From: Panax quinquefolius
Taxonomy: Eukaryota; Streptophyta; Magnoliopsida; Apiales; Araliaceae
NCBI GenBank assembly: GCA_020205615.1
Contig: CM035163.1
Location: forward strand, 45,787,652 to 45,851,651
DNA length: 64,000 nucleotides
Direction of reading: 5' to 3'
Below, piece by piece: positions 46,562 through 59,555 of this stretch (position 1 is the stretch's first letter; each line of letters opens with the position of its first letter). The translations under genes were made by a program, and so were the position numbers. Under the pieces are notes generated by a model, which was given only the letters and a program-made list of their open reading frames with translations, searched no databases and had not been told where the DNA came from.

Positions 46562-49500
46562 TGTGACGCCCCCAAAATAGGTCCACGCGACCCATTCTAA
46601 GTCGCCAGATATCACACTATAAAAATCAAATACAAACTTCATTTATATTAACCGTTGAATCGTCAATGCGTAAATGACCACAGTTAAGTCGTGAGTTTTA
46701 ATACAATATTGTCTCATAGATGTGATCCAAACTCAAATTATTATAATGCCATATAAAATACAAAGAGTAAATATTTCAAGACCCCAAAGAAGAATGAGAA
46801 GATTACTATCTTGTTCATTCTAATGAGGTGCACTTTTGACGCTTTCAAAGTCAGGTTCTCATCACCCTATTGTTGTTCACCAAAATCAATTATTAAGTGA
46901 CGTATAAAATTTGACACACACATCTTAGGTCCTCAATACAATTATATATTGTATGTCATGTCATTTTATAATATATTGAGAAACTTCGACAGTCTCGGAC
47001 CATCACACTATTCCCTTGTTATCCCCGCTCGACTCAGCTACACTCTTATTACCTGAAAAGAATTGTGAAGCAAAAGGGTGAGCACAACTAGCCCAGTAAA
47101 GAATATCATGACTAAAGATAATTACATTATCAATAGCTTTCATCAATAATAAATCACGGATTTAGAACATATGGTAGATGATAAAACTTTTCAACCATAG
47201 TTGTAGCGGAACGAGCAATCCATTAGAAGAGTCAAATAGACCATCAAGTCTATTATCTTCTCCATGTTAAAAGTCCACCAATAATGTTTTATCCCTGTAA
47301 CATCAATCAACAATTCCTGTCCACAATCATATGAATAACTCATAATCATAATTGTGATTCTAAATTCCTCATCGCACCTAGGAGGAAGATAATTTTCATC
47401 ACCTATCTTCACCTGAAACATCAAAAATCATGGTTATACCAAATCACAATTCTTGTTCATAATCATACTAATAAATTCATCTTTACACTACGGCCAAAGA
47501 TATTCATTAACAATTCATCTTTGCACTACAGGCCAAAGACATACAACTGTATTTTAGAAGAGTCAAGTAGAGCATAAAATCTACTATCTTCTACAAATTA
47601 AAAGTGTATAATCAATATTTTATCGCTGAGACTCAACTTAATAATTAATCCACATCATCGAATCATCCTTGCACTACGGCCAAGGATATTCATGTAATCA
47701 TCAATGGTCATGATTATACCGAATAATCCCTGGTCATAATCATACCAACTATTGTCCATCAATTTACTACAGACCAATGAGGACTTTCACCACATCATTC
47801 GTTACATTACGGTCATGATTATACCGAATAATCCCTTGTCATAATCATACCAAGTCCATCTATGCACGTAAGCCACAGATGACTTTAATCACAATATAAA
47901 CATGAGGATGATGACAATATTATAAGCATTAATCAAACAGAAACAAGGATAAATATTAAAGACTTTAAATTTATCCAAATATTATCAATAACTTAATAAA
48001 CTCATAATCTAATATTGTTAATATTATAACAATATTTTAATCTCTTCTTAAACTTATAAACAATTTAATTTAATTGTTTACACTTTACCAAATAATGCAT
48101 TTAATCATTCAAAATGCCATACTCATAAGATTTCATCACCAATGATCAAATCACTCATCAAAAATCAGATATACCTTATATAGGATTTTCAAGCCATAAA
48201 ATCCTATTTACAAATTTTTCAACTTCACATAACATATTTAACTCATATGTTCAGAATTAAACCATTTTCATAAAAAATACCAAATCAACTTATTATTTTT
48301 CTATCCTTTGTCCAAACATATATACATATATTTCATACACAACAAGTATTTTTTTTATAATTTTTCAACTCCTTAAGTATTTTTCAAAAATCAATTTCTA
48401 ATTAATTCCTTAAGAAATTAGCTACCTCAAGTTTAACTCCGTAAATTCCCAAATCTTGGCGTGATCTTACACATGTTAACGTGAGCTCCCAGTTTAAATT
48501 TCATGGTCATCGGAGTTATAGAACTCCAGTTATAGCGTTTTTTGTCAGAAAAATCTAAATATTGAAACAGTCATAACTTGCTCATTTTAAGTCGGAATGA
48601 GCTTCTTTTTGGACAGGAGGTACTTTATACCATATATTCCGTGTTCCAAAAGGCCGAAATTTTTCTCACAAATTAAGTGGCCGAAACAGCCCTTACAAAA
48701 TTTTGGCCAGTAGCTTTTTCTCCTTTTTCACTTTTTTTGTGTTTTCTTAAAAATAGTCCATACAAAAATCTACAACTCCTCTTTCAGTGATTCCACTTGG
48801 AGATATTAGAAAACTTATCATAATATCCTCTTAAATTTTTCTAGAATTTTTGAATGTCCAAAAAATTACGAAACTGCAAATGGATTTTAGCCCTCCATGC
48901 GGTAATCCACGTAGACAGATCATTTCCACAATTTAATAAGGAATGAATACAAAGGATCATTCACCATGCATGTGGTAATCCACATAGACAGGTTATTCCA
49001 ACAGAATAATAAAAAATGGAATAACAGAAGAATTCACCATGCATATGGTAATCCATATAGACAAGTTATTCCAACAGAATAATAAAGAATGGAATAACAG
49101 AAGAATTCACCATGCATGCGATAGATCGCATGCATGTGTTATTCCAACGTAATAATAAAGAATGAAACCAGTGTCACGCGTAATCCGCATGCATGTGATA
49201 TTCTAATGTAATAATAAAGAATGGAATAACAACAGAATTCACGATGCATACGATAGACCACTTAGACAGGTTATTCCAACAAAATAATAAAGAATGGAAC
49301 CAAGTCATGCATAAACGCACATACAAGATATTCCAACAGAATGATAAATAATGGAATAATAGAAGAATTTCACCATGTATGCAAAGATTGCTTGTGACAA
49401 AAGTTATTCCAACATAATAATAAAGAATGGAATAACAGAAGAATTTCACCATGTATGCGGTACTTCACATAGATAGGTTATTCTAACATAATAATAAAGA

Positions 49501-50886
49501 ATGGAATAACAGAAGAAATTTCACCATGTATGCGGTATTGCGATGATGTGTTATTCCAACGTAATAATAAAGAATGGAATAACGTAAGAATTTCACCATG
49601 TATGCAAAGATTTTAGATGCATAGAAAGTTATTCCAACGTAATAATAAAGAATGGAATAACGTAAGAATTTCACCATGTATGCAAAGATTTCAGAGATGT
49701 GTTACTCCAACATAATAATAAAGAATGGAATAATGACGCTCTCTTAATGAATATGAAAGAAATAATACCCCTTACGAAGTACAACAAATAATATCTCTTA
49801 CCTTAGAAGAAGATCGATATCTTTGGAATAGTGAGGTGCAGCGCACTTCTCTTCTTCTTTCTCTCTATAGCTTCTCTCTATAATTTCTCTATAATAATTG
49901 CTCTATAGCTTTAGTGAATTGGTGAGAAATGAAGGAAGAATGAGCTTCTATTTATAGGAAAATATAGTTTCGATAATTTTATATTTTTGGGCTCGAAATA
50001 TTATAGTACAATACCTCCAACTTTTCTTTCATTTTTAATTTAGTCCTGCAAGTATTATCAAACTTGCACCACCTCCCCTAATAGTAAATCATGTGAATCA
50101 ATAGTTCTGTATATGTGAAAATACGAATTACAATTATAGTACCTCCATCTATACCTCCATTTTTAACTTAGTCATGCAAGTATTATCAATCTTGCACCAA
50201 CTCCCCTAATAGTACAAGAATGTGAATCAATAGTACACACATGTGAACAAATAGTTATAATCATGTGAATTAATAGCAATTAATTGCTCATTTATCCGGT
50301 TAATTACCTAATTGATCAATATAACCTCTAGACATTAATTAATATCGAATTAAATGTCGATTTCCACTAACACTAATAATCCCAACACAACAGAACTATC
50401 AATTGCATCTTTAATCAAAACGAACTTATTCATCATTAATATTATAACTCACCATATTTAACAACCAGGTCGTTCCCAGGAAAGAGTGGGCTTTCTGATA
50501 AGGATTTCTCCTTATTAGCGCGCAATTAGGTGACCAAACCTCTCCTTGACAGAACTTTTAGACATTGTGAATATTGCAAATAATAATATGAATAACTTTG
50601 TCATCTCAATTATTGATTTAATAATATATCATATTGTAACAATAATTGAATAAAACTGAGTGACTTCTTACGTAAGCATTAATAATCAATATCGTGTGCT
50701 ACTATGCAACCACGCGTATTACTATACTTTTACCATCGATTATTTTTCTGACAACTTGCTTACTTTGAATTTTTTTTTCAAATATCACCCGTAACTTTAA
50801 CCTTTTATCAATTTAACCACTTACTAAATAAATAATAATTATAAGGAAATTAAATACTTTCATTTCATAAAATTTGGGATCTCACA
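46562..50886 (-). repeat. 5' LTR of B1, complete
   Basis: 4325 bp from TGTGACGCCCCC to GGGATCTCACA. It is the reference copy for this family. It contains short repeats with AT(C/T)CATCTTTGCACTAC..GGCCAAAGA (47470-47900), the hairpin array (48950-49735) and a minus-strand TATA-like CTATAAATAG near 49949. A 77-codon minus-strand frame at 47191-47424 is shared with B2. Confidence 0.9.
48950..49735. repeat. 73-bp hairpin repeat array in B1 right LTR
   Basis: Ten to eleven units of the same kind as at 44350-45062. Units differ between the two LTRs chiefly in the segment between CACCATG and TTATTCC. Confidence 0.85.
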
Positions 50887-50891
50887 ATTCA
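50887..50891. other. Target site duplication of B1, right copy
   Basis: ATTCA, identical to 33644-33648. Confidence 0.85.
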
Positions 50892-51610
50892 TACACATCA
50901 TTACATGCTACCCAATACACCACTCACAAGAGAAAATTTTCAAATATTGCTGAGGAGATATATAGACTATTGTCTGTCATTTTTGCAAAGGTTTTATGGA
51001 AATTCATCTGTAAACTATCATAACTTACGGACATAGTGGGTGATTAGCTCGTTATGCCCTGTACTGATCAAGTACTGCTGGTCGGAACCATTTTCTTGTT
51101 CCTTTTATCCACCTTGGGCGCATAAAATTTTCTTACCTTAGTCTTATCGAATTCCACACCAAAACAATTTGTTTCGGGAAAATTTTCAAAGAATACTTAG
51201 AGTTTTCATAAACGTTGGTCTAGCTGAATCAAATAGCTTAGACTCGTATCAATAATTCAATTCAATCAAATTATTTAGATGTAGCCAAACCCCGTTCGCA
51301 AATTAAAATGTTGAAAATATTTTTGAGAATGATGTCATGATGTTGTACTGTATTAACAGTCCGTTTGAGGATGCCGTCATTGTATGACTTTGTCATAACA
51401 CATCATACAATAGTGAAACAATGATTTTTAGATCAAATTCACACTAAGTATTCTTGTATTTATAACTCTATCAACTTTTTATCATCTCTACACCAGGTTA
51501 TATGGTACATGAGTGATAAATAAAAATATATTTTGATATTTCAAATCATTTACGTCTAGCCGAAATAAGTAGTATAGTCTATTCTTTAAACCGTTCCAAA
51601 AATCTTTACG

Positions 51611-51652
<42 letters not shown>

Positions 51653-52630
51653 CAAAAGCACATAGTGCGTATTTAGCTTGATGTCAAACTTTTGAAGTCT
51701 AGCATAGCTAGAAGTTTTGGAAAACCTATGTCTCTACTAATGATCAATTGCTTAAACAGTCTATCTATTCCTATTATCCTCAATACTCCATTCACACATG
51801 ACTATTACCAGTTCGTCAAACCACACTTATGAGTTCAGGAACTTTCCACAATCATATGAGTTTAAGAACTTGTCCTAGTCAGACCTTTGACGTCCATTCG
51901 CTGAGGGGTTCATAAACGTTTCATATAACTATGAGTCACGAACGTAACATAAGTATGAGTTTTAAGAACTCATACTTAACCTTATATCCTCTACTTATAA
52001 CCTATCTATCTGTTATACATATGAGAAAGGAATCACCCTTTTAATATGTATATAGCAAATAGCGCGACACAAACATTTCAATGATTATCAGTGTAAGAAA
52101 CTAAGTGGTTGTTATACCAAGTATAATTCAACTCCCATATGAAGAATCATGCAACTTAGCTGCTGACATGAGTCCTCAATTGAAATCCTCACCTAATCTT
52201 AACTCCCTTCTCAATACGAATTTCATTCAACTTGTATTCATATTCCTTTCCTGAATCTGTACCAATTCATAGTACAACTCACACACAGCAATCTTTGCTG
52301 TAAACTTTTCAATCATTCACTTGATCCTTCTCTATACTATAACCTTATCAGATCACGAGGTGATCTCATCATATGTATTATGATTCATTTCTATACTATG
52401 ATCATTTTGTTTTACGATCTCCTATCCATGTACTTTTAGTCTTTTAGACTCGATCTATTCACTACTACTGTTCACCTTTATTATCAGAGTTAGGGAACTC
52501 CATATCTTTACAACTCGCTGAGATTCGTCTTTGAATCTTACCGACCAACTAAATCTATGTGAGTTAGATCTTATCCTAATCACTGCGGTTATTGATCTCA
52601 GGTATTCCTACCTAAGGTTCATAACCAACA
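50892..52630 (-). other. Internal region of A (leader side), non-coding
   Basis: 1.7 kb without a conserved frame on either strand. It contains a TA tract at about 51612-51650. Together with 33576-33648 this is all the interior A has. I see no gag, pol or known domain. Confidence 0.6.
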
Positions 52631-52642
52631 GCTCTGATACCA
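52631..52642 (-). other. Primer-binding site of A (tRNA-Met)
   Basis: On the minus strand TGGTATCAGAGC, the standard initiator tRNA-Met site, two bases after the LTR end. Confidence 0.85.
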
Positions 52643-52644
52643 AC

Positions 52645-55600
52645 TGTGAAAGCCCTAAATTCGGGTCCTAAATCACCACGAATCTGGTATAATCATTCTA
52701 TAACTATTGCGGAAGATATAAATATAAATTGTTTATACAATAAACTTTACACACTATTCCCCAAGGTTGAGTAACCTTAACTTATACACAATTCATAACT
52801 TGTCTAACATATAACATTATTATCATACAATACTATTACAAATCTAGCTGCACACATTAACTTAAAGTCGAACCTGCTTTTAACCTTTCCTCAGATCCCA
52901 TACATTCATCTTAATCTGCAATGTTTATTATGATATAGCAAGGGTGAGCATAAGTTTGCCCAGCAAGTATAATTTTATTTGAGGATATATCATGATTAAA
53001 AGAATTTGAATAATAAGCTGGCTATAATTCAACAATATAGCTGTGAATTAGAATGAACAAATTTTATGATTGAACGAACATTAAACATGGACATATCAAA
53101 TATATCTGGATCGAATAGTAATGAAGGTGATCAGCCTTTTATACCTGATACATGAAGTAGGCACGTAGTGAAATTTAATAATTCTTAGACATGGCGATCA
53201 GAAATGATTAACCACAAGCATATTTGAATAAAATAACTCGTGATTGAGTTAAGAAAAACTTACCTATTTCGTTGATTATCGTTACATAATTTATTAAGCT
53301 TTGTCTGACGACCTAATATATAAATAATATCGATATACAAATTAGAATAATATCATCACAATATAATACTATTATATATATATATATACATAGAATAACC
53401 TAAACACATAACACATAACCCTATCAGTCTACAACACACATAAGACTTAGTATCAGGTCAAACTATTTCAAATTTAATTTTGAGCCCTATTAAAATTCTA
53501 ACATCCCGACTGATTACAATCGGACAAATCTCGAGTCTAAAATCACTAAGACTCGGTCTAAACTGGTTCACAGATATCTTAGATAATATATTGTCAGTCA
53601 AAATATTTTTCATAAGCTCGTAATAATTTTTAAGTAATTATTACCATTTATCATGATTTTTCAATCATTAATATCATATTTATGTAATTTAAATACCATA
53701 TAATTCCTTTATCATTAATATTTATTTAATATTAAATATTAATAAAAATCATAACATAATATTATAATATATTTATAATATCACAAAGTATTTTTAATAC
53801 CTTAAAATCATATTTATATGATTTGTAAAATGCTTAAATCTATTATTTGATAATTGCTATTAATATTAAAATATTAATATTTTCATGATAAAATATCAAA
53901 AGTTATAATTTATAACTTCAAATATTTTTCTAACCCTTAAATCATTTTTATATGATTTTTAAAGCATTAATTTTATATTTCCATAATTTATTTAATATAT
54001 TTTTAAATAAATTCATTACCATTAATATTAATTAATTAATGAAATTCATCACAAAATATTAAAAGTCATTAAAAATAACTTCAAATATTTTCTTATACCA
54101 TAATATAATTTTTCAAGTATTAAAATCATTTTTAACTAATTTATTTAATATTATAATTAAATAAATTAAATACCTTTTATATTCTAAAAATATTAAATAT
54201 TAATGAAATATACTCAAAATAATTAAAAAACTAATTTTCGGACTTTAAAATAATTTTTAAGAATTTATTTTGTATTTTTAATAATTAAAAATCATTTTTC
54301 TCTATTTATTTAATAAAATAATTATTTTTCTAATTAAACTGTCGCTAAAGGGCCATATAGCGATAGAACTGTCGCTATAGGTGTTCTTGAGTATGTCAGA
54401 ACATTCATGGTCAGTTCACAGGGTAAGAGGTTTGACCAACATTTGATCTTAGATCTTAATATTTTCTGGGTTAGCAAATGTTTTAATCATGTAGTATAAG
54501 TGTAATACTACAACTACATACTAATTTTTATGGCCAAAACATATCAAATCATAGAGATTCAAGCCTCAGAAACTCTTGTCAAAGCTGTTCTTCATTTCTG
54601 GGTTTGACCTTGATTAATTTTGATTCTGATCATGATATGGGTACTCTAAAGGCACGATCATGTAGTACTTATACCAGTCGACAAGATCAACACAACAACA
54701 TAGACTAAAAACTAACACACATCAAGATCTGAGGCTCAGAAAAGCTTGTCAGACCATTCTGGGCAATTCAAGCAACCCAGTTCAGGGCCTCCCATGGCCT
54801 CGATCAACCATGTTTGACTGCTTATATCTTGTGATCTACACATGATTTGACCCTGTTTCTAGTTCCAGATCATAGACAACATGGCATACTACAGATCTAT
54901 AACATAAAACACCTTAAACATCCAACACAGACAGATCTGGAGGCCCTGACATTAGGCTGTCAGGCCTTATTTTTAGGGTTCTAAGTCAGTTTGAAAAACT
55001 TAGATTTTGGCTTCTAGATGTTATGGATCTATGATGTAACATCATAGATCACTAAATAACATCCTTAAACACTACTCTAGACAACAAACAACAACATCTA
55101 ACAGGAAATCACATGATTTTTAGGTTTTAGGGTTTATACCTTTCTAAGCTTGATCTTTTGATTCTGATTTTTGGATTCTGATCCTTGGCTTGCTAAGAAG
55201 CTAACATAGCTTAACTTTTGTTTTCATTCCTCTCAAAATTTCGAAGTTTGAAGAGAGAGAAAAGGTTTGGCTTGAGAGAAAGCTAAAGTAAGTTAGTTTC
55301 TTAACTTTTAAGTTTATAAACTTTGATTCAATGTACCAAGACTTGCAATGTGGCACTAGATATCATATTTGGTAAGATATAAGGCACGTGTGATAAACAT
55401 ATAGTAGTGAGTCACCAAGATTTGGAAATCTTTTACTTAACTTTTAAGAAAAAGGGTATTTCGGTCATTTCACATTCACTAAGGGCAATTTGGTCTTTTT
55501 CCTTGTAACTTGAAGGGTAATTTGTACATTTCCCTTTTATTCCATAACATTTAACACTTAGGCATTTAAACTTAGCTTTTGAATTTCCAAATTAAGGTTT

Positions 55601-56082
55601 TGAATATCATAATTAGGGTTTCAAATTCCCAGAATTTAGATTAGGGTTTTCGATCCGATCGTTAGGGTTTCTAACAATTCGTTAAAGTTTACTAACTTAA
55701 TCCTTGACATTCTCACATAACTTTAGGGTTTGTTAAAGTTACAACTCATCTGATAAATCCTTGATCTTAAATCACAACTATACACATAAAAATTTATTGT
55801 TCACATATAGGATCACATATACCGACTCGTATACACTTAGATACTTAACCCTGATAATTCTTCACAAGAATTTTAAATCCACCAAAATCTTATACCTCAT
55901 TACCATACTATCACTTACAGTCTACCAAATTATTCAAGTCTTGTCCAAAAATTTTGAAATCCTTACAATTTCTTTACAAAACTACCAATTCCATACACTT
56001 ATTTTCAGTCTAGGTTCTAATATTGAACCTTAAATCAATCAATTATGATTTTAAAAATTTTCTAAATTCTCGGGTTGTCACA
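52645..56082 (-). repeat. 5' LTR of A
   Basis: 3438 bp, TGTGAAAGCCC to GTTGTCACA. Aligned with 29882-33575; most of the length difference is one gap of about 250 bp near 54600. Telo-box-like words recur near 55600-55735. Confidence 0.9.
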
Positions 56083-56087
56083 GATGC
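56083..56087 (+). other. Target site duplication of A, right copy
   Basis: GATGC, identical to 29877-29881. Confidence 0.9.
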
Positions 56088-56621
56088 TACCAATGCCAAA
56101 TTCATGGGAATGCTATCCACGCCCCTCCAAGGGAACTCCACAATATGAGTTTGCCCTGGCCCTTCTCAATGTGGGGAATGGACGTGATCGGGCCCATCGA
56201 GCCTAAAGCCAGTAATGGGCATCGCTTTATCTTCACCATGATTGACTACTTCACCAAGTGGGTAGAAGCAGCCTCCTTCCCCAGGGTTACCAAAGAAGTC
56301 ATCATTGCTTTCATTAGAAACAATGTCATTTGTCGATATGGACAACCAGAGGTAATTGTGTCAGACAATGCTAAGAACCTCAACAACAAAATGATGGAGG
56401 AGTTATGCAGTAAATTCCACATCAAACACCTTAACTCCGTCATCTACCATCCAAAGATGAATGGTGCTATTGAAGTGGCTAATAAAAACATCAAGAAGAT
56501 CATGCAGAAGATGTCCGCCAATCATAAAGGATAGCCTGACCTCTTGCCTCTGACTTTATTAGGCTACAGAACTTCAATGCATACTTCCACGGGGGAAACC
56601 CCTTACTCATTAGCCTATGGT
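56088..56621 (+). pseudogene. T2 integrase core (3' of insertion A)
   Basis: Resumes the interrupted reading frame with YQCQIHGNAIHAPPRELHN. The core reads MDVIGPIEPKASNGHRFIF, MIDYFTKWVEAASFPRV, VIVSDNAKNLNNKMMEEL and AIEVANKNIKKIMQKM, giving the Asp-Asp-Glu positions. One stop at about 56532 replaces the Trp seen in T1. It is cut again after TPYSLAYG by B2. The rest of T2, with its 3' LTR, is not in the window. Confidence 0.9.
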
Positions 56622-58479
56622 GTGACGCCCCCAAAATAGGTTCACACGACCCATTCTGAGTCGCCATATATCACATTACAGAAATCAAATACAAACTTCA
56701 TTTATACAACTGTTAAACTGTCGTGTAGAGTACGACAACACATAAGCTGTGAGTTTTAATACAAATATATGTAACTCTCATGGTGCCTCGACCACAACAC
56801 CTTACAATGGTACTTTACATAAAAGTATAATCAATAACTGTTTTAGAAATTAAAATCTTTGGAAAATGCTCAAGGAAACCTTCGTACATGGGAGGCCATG
56901 CATCTAAGTTATGATATATATCATATGACTCGAGAATTATCCTTGGTTGACCCAATAGACCCCAAAGAAAAATGAGAAGATTACTATCATGTTCTTTCCA
57001 ATGGTAAGTCTTCTCTTGACATATAATTATCTTCATTGTCTCCAAGTGAGAATTATATTTCATCCAAACTCCAAGATTATATAGGTAGTGCTCATAGATA
57101 TAATCAGCAAGTGCATGTGCACAACCCTGTCTTATGATAACACGAGGTCATCTGTCATTAGACATCTTGTATAACAGTGGCAAAACGCCCTTCCAAACTT
57201 GGGTACACCTCACCTTATTCGGTTCAGCAAAATCAACGGTTAAAATGACATATAAAATACAACACATTTATCTATATTTCTCAATAAAATTATTTCTATA
57301 CTGTTTTAGGAAAAACCTCAACAGCTATAGACCATCGTTCCATTCCCCTGTTACCCCCGCTTGACCCAGCTACACTCTTATTACCTGAAAGGAATTGTGA
57401 AGTAAAAGGGTGAGCACAACTAGCCCAGTAAAGAATATCATGATAAAAGATGATTAAATTATCAATAGCATTCGTCAGTAATAAATCAGAGATTTATAAC
57501 ATATGGTAGATGATAAAACTTTTCAACCATAGTTGCAGCGGAATGAAAAATCCATTAGAAGAGTCAAATAGACCATAAAGTCTATTATCTTCTCCATGTT
57601 AAAAGTCCACCAACCATGTTTTATCCCTGTAACATCAATCAATAGTTCCTGTCCACAATTATGTGAATAACTCATAATCATAATTGTGATTCTAAATTCC
57701 TCTTCGCACCCAGGACAAAGATAATTTTCATCACCTGTATTTACCTGAAACATCAAAGATCATGGTTATACCAAATCACAGTTCCTCTTCATAATCATAC
57801 TAATAAATTCATCTTTGCACTACGGGCCAAAGATATTCATTAACAGTTCATCTTTGCACTACATGCCAAAGACATGCAACTGTATTTTTAGAAGAGTCAA
57901 GTAGAGCATGATATCTACTATATTCTATGAATTAAAAGGTTATTATCAATATTTTATTGCTGAGACTCAGCTTAATAAATAATCCACAAAATCGAATCAT
58001 CCTTGCACTATGACTAAGGATATTCATTAGTATCACGACCACGAATTATCCATGCACTACGGGCCAAGGATATTCGTAGCCACTCTGATGGTCATGATTA
58101 TACCAAATAATCCTTGGTCATAATCATACCAACAACTATCCATCAATGCACTACGGGCCAATGAGGATTTTTACCACATCATTTGTAACATTACGGGTCA
58201 TGATTATACCGAATGATCCCTGGTCATAATCATACCAATCAACAGTTCATCTTTGCACCCTTGGCCAAAGATGACTTTCATCACAATATAAGCATGAGGA
58301 TGATGACAATGATATTAGCATTAATCAAACGAAATCAAGGATAATTATTGAAGACTTTAAATTTATCCAGAGTTTAATAATGTCCAAATTAACAACATGA
58401 TACTGCTTTGTCGAGTAAAATTTAAGAATAATATCCATGTATCAAAAATAATTTGGACAGAAAAGAAATAAATTTTTCG

Positions 58480-58735
58480 GTGAATAGTACCCCATGAATA
58501 GTACCCTGTGAATAGTACTTCAGGAATAGTACCCCGTGAATAGTACCTCGACATGAAAAGTGCCCCAAATACCCAAGTGAATAATATTTAAATGAATAGT
58601 AATCGGGTAAATAGTAACCCATGAATAGTAACTCATGAATAGTACCCCAACATGAAAAGTGACCCAAATACCCTAGTGAATAATATTATAGTGAATAGTA
58701 ACTGGGTGAATAGTAACCCATGAATAGTATCCCGG
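58480..58735. repeat. GAATAGTA repeats and a ~95 bp duplication in B2
   Basis: The word GAATAGTA(A/C)(C/T) appears more than ten times. Two adjacent blocks of about 95 bp, each with ACATGAAAAGTG(C/A)CCCAAATACC, lie at roughly 58545-58640 and 58641-58735. Confidence 0.75.
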
Positions 58736-59250
58736 GTGAAAATATTGATATTTAATAAGAAAGTTCAGATCAATATTCAAATAAAATGATACTGGATGAA
58801 GCGCAAAACTCAAGGATATTACACTAATTTTAAGGATTATCAAAGCAATACTTACCACAGTAAGTTTAGATTTAAGAATATGAAAAAAATAACATACAAA
58901 AATCAAGAATAGATTTTTACCATCATACTACGATGCGAATCCGCGTGAGAGACGAGTTATTCCGACATATTAAAGGATGAATACAAAAAATAGTATTCCT
59001 TATGAATATGAAAGAAATAATACCCCTTACGAATACAACAAATAATATCCCTTACCAAACGAAAATAACATCTCTTACCTTAGTAGAAGGCTGGATACTA
59101 CAATAGTGATTTAGCATAATATTTTTCTTCTTTCTCTCTATAGTTTCTCTCTCTATAACTTCTCTTGTGAATCTCAGTGAATTGGTGAGAATGAAAGAAG
59201 AATTAAGCTTCTATTTATAGGAGAAATGACTAAATAGTAACTAATTCACA

Positions 59251-59555
59251 AACGATCCAGATTGATTCACTATTAGAACTGACGGTCCATATTGGTTACT
59301 ATTAAAACCACAACCGACGGTCCAGATTGATTTACTTTTAAAACCACCACCGACGGTCCAGATTGATTTACTTTTAAAATCACCACCAACGGTCCAGATT
59401 GATTTACTATTAAAACCACCACCGACGGTCCAAATTGATTTACTATTAAAACCACCATCAATGATCCAGATTGATTTACTATTAAAACCACCATCAATGG
59501 TCCAGATTGATTTACTATTAAAACCACCACCGACTGTCCAGATTGATTTACTTAT
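59251..59555. repeat. 36-bp tandem array in B2
   Basis: About nine units of 36 bp: GACGGTCCAGATTGATTTAC followed by TATTAAAACCACCACC. Because 36 is a multiple of three, the minus strand stays open for 116 codons with the repeated peptide NSKSIWTVGGGF. No sign that it is a gene. Confidence 0.9.

Larger units (their letters stand above)
33649..50886 (-). mobile_element. Element B1, Tekay-derived LTR element without coding region
   Basis: Bounded by TGTGACGCCCCC (33649) and GGGATCTCACA (50886), with target duplication ATTCA at 33644-33648 and 50887-50891. Orientation is minus, from a PBS at 46548-46559 and a polypurine tract at 46216-46230. The interior is just 346 bp. Its left LTR is split by C and has lost about 1.6 kb. 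Homology of leader, 3' end and LTR to C shows it is a coding-free relative of that family. Confidence 0.85.
29882..56082 (-). mobile_element. Element A, non-coding LTR element (LARD-like), hosting B1 and C
   Basis: Bounded by TGTGAAAGCCCC at 29882 and GGGTTGTCACA at 56082 with a 5 bp duplication GATGC. Two LTRs (29882-33575 and 52645-56082) and a tRNA-Met PBS at 52631-52642 on the minus strand give its orientation. After removing B1 (33649-50886 with one ATTCA) the interior is only about 1.8 kb and shows no gag or pol, so A must have depended on another element. Next to the 3' LTR it keeps TTTCGGGGAAGAAATTC, like the end of pol in Tekay-type elements. Confidence 0.85.

Noticed and set aside
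44350..49735. CRISPR-like regular array
   Set aside because: The units are imperfect plant minisatellite repeats in LTRs with internal hairpins; no spacers of constant size, no cas genes, eukaryotic context.
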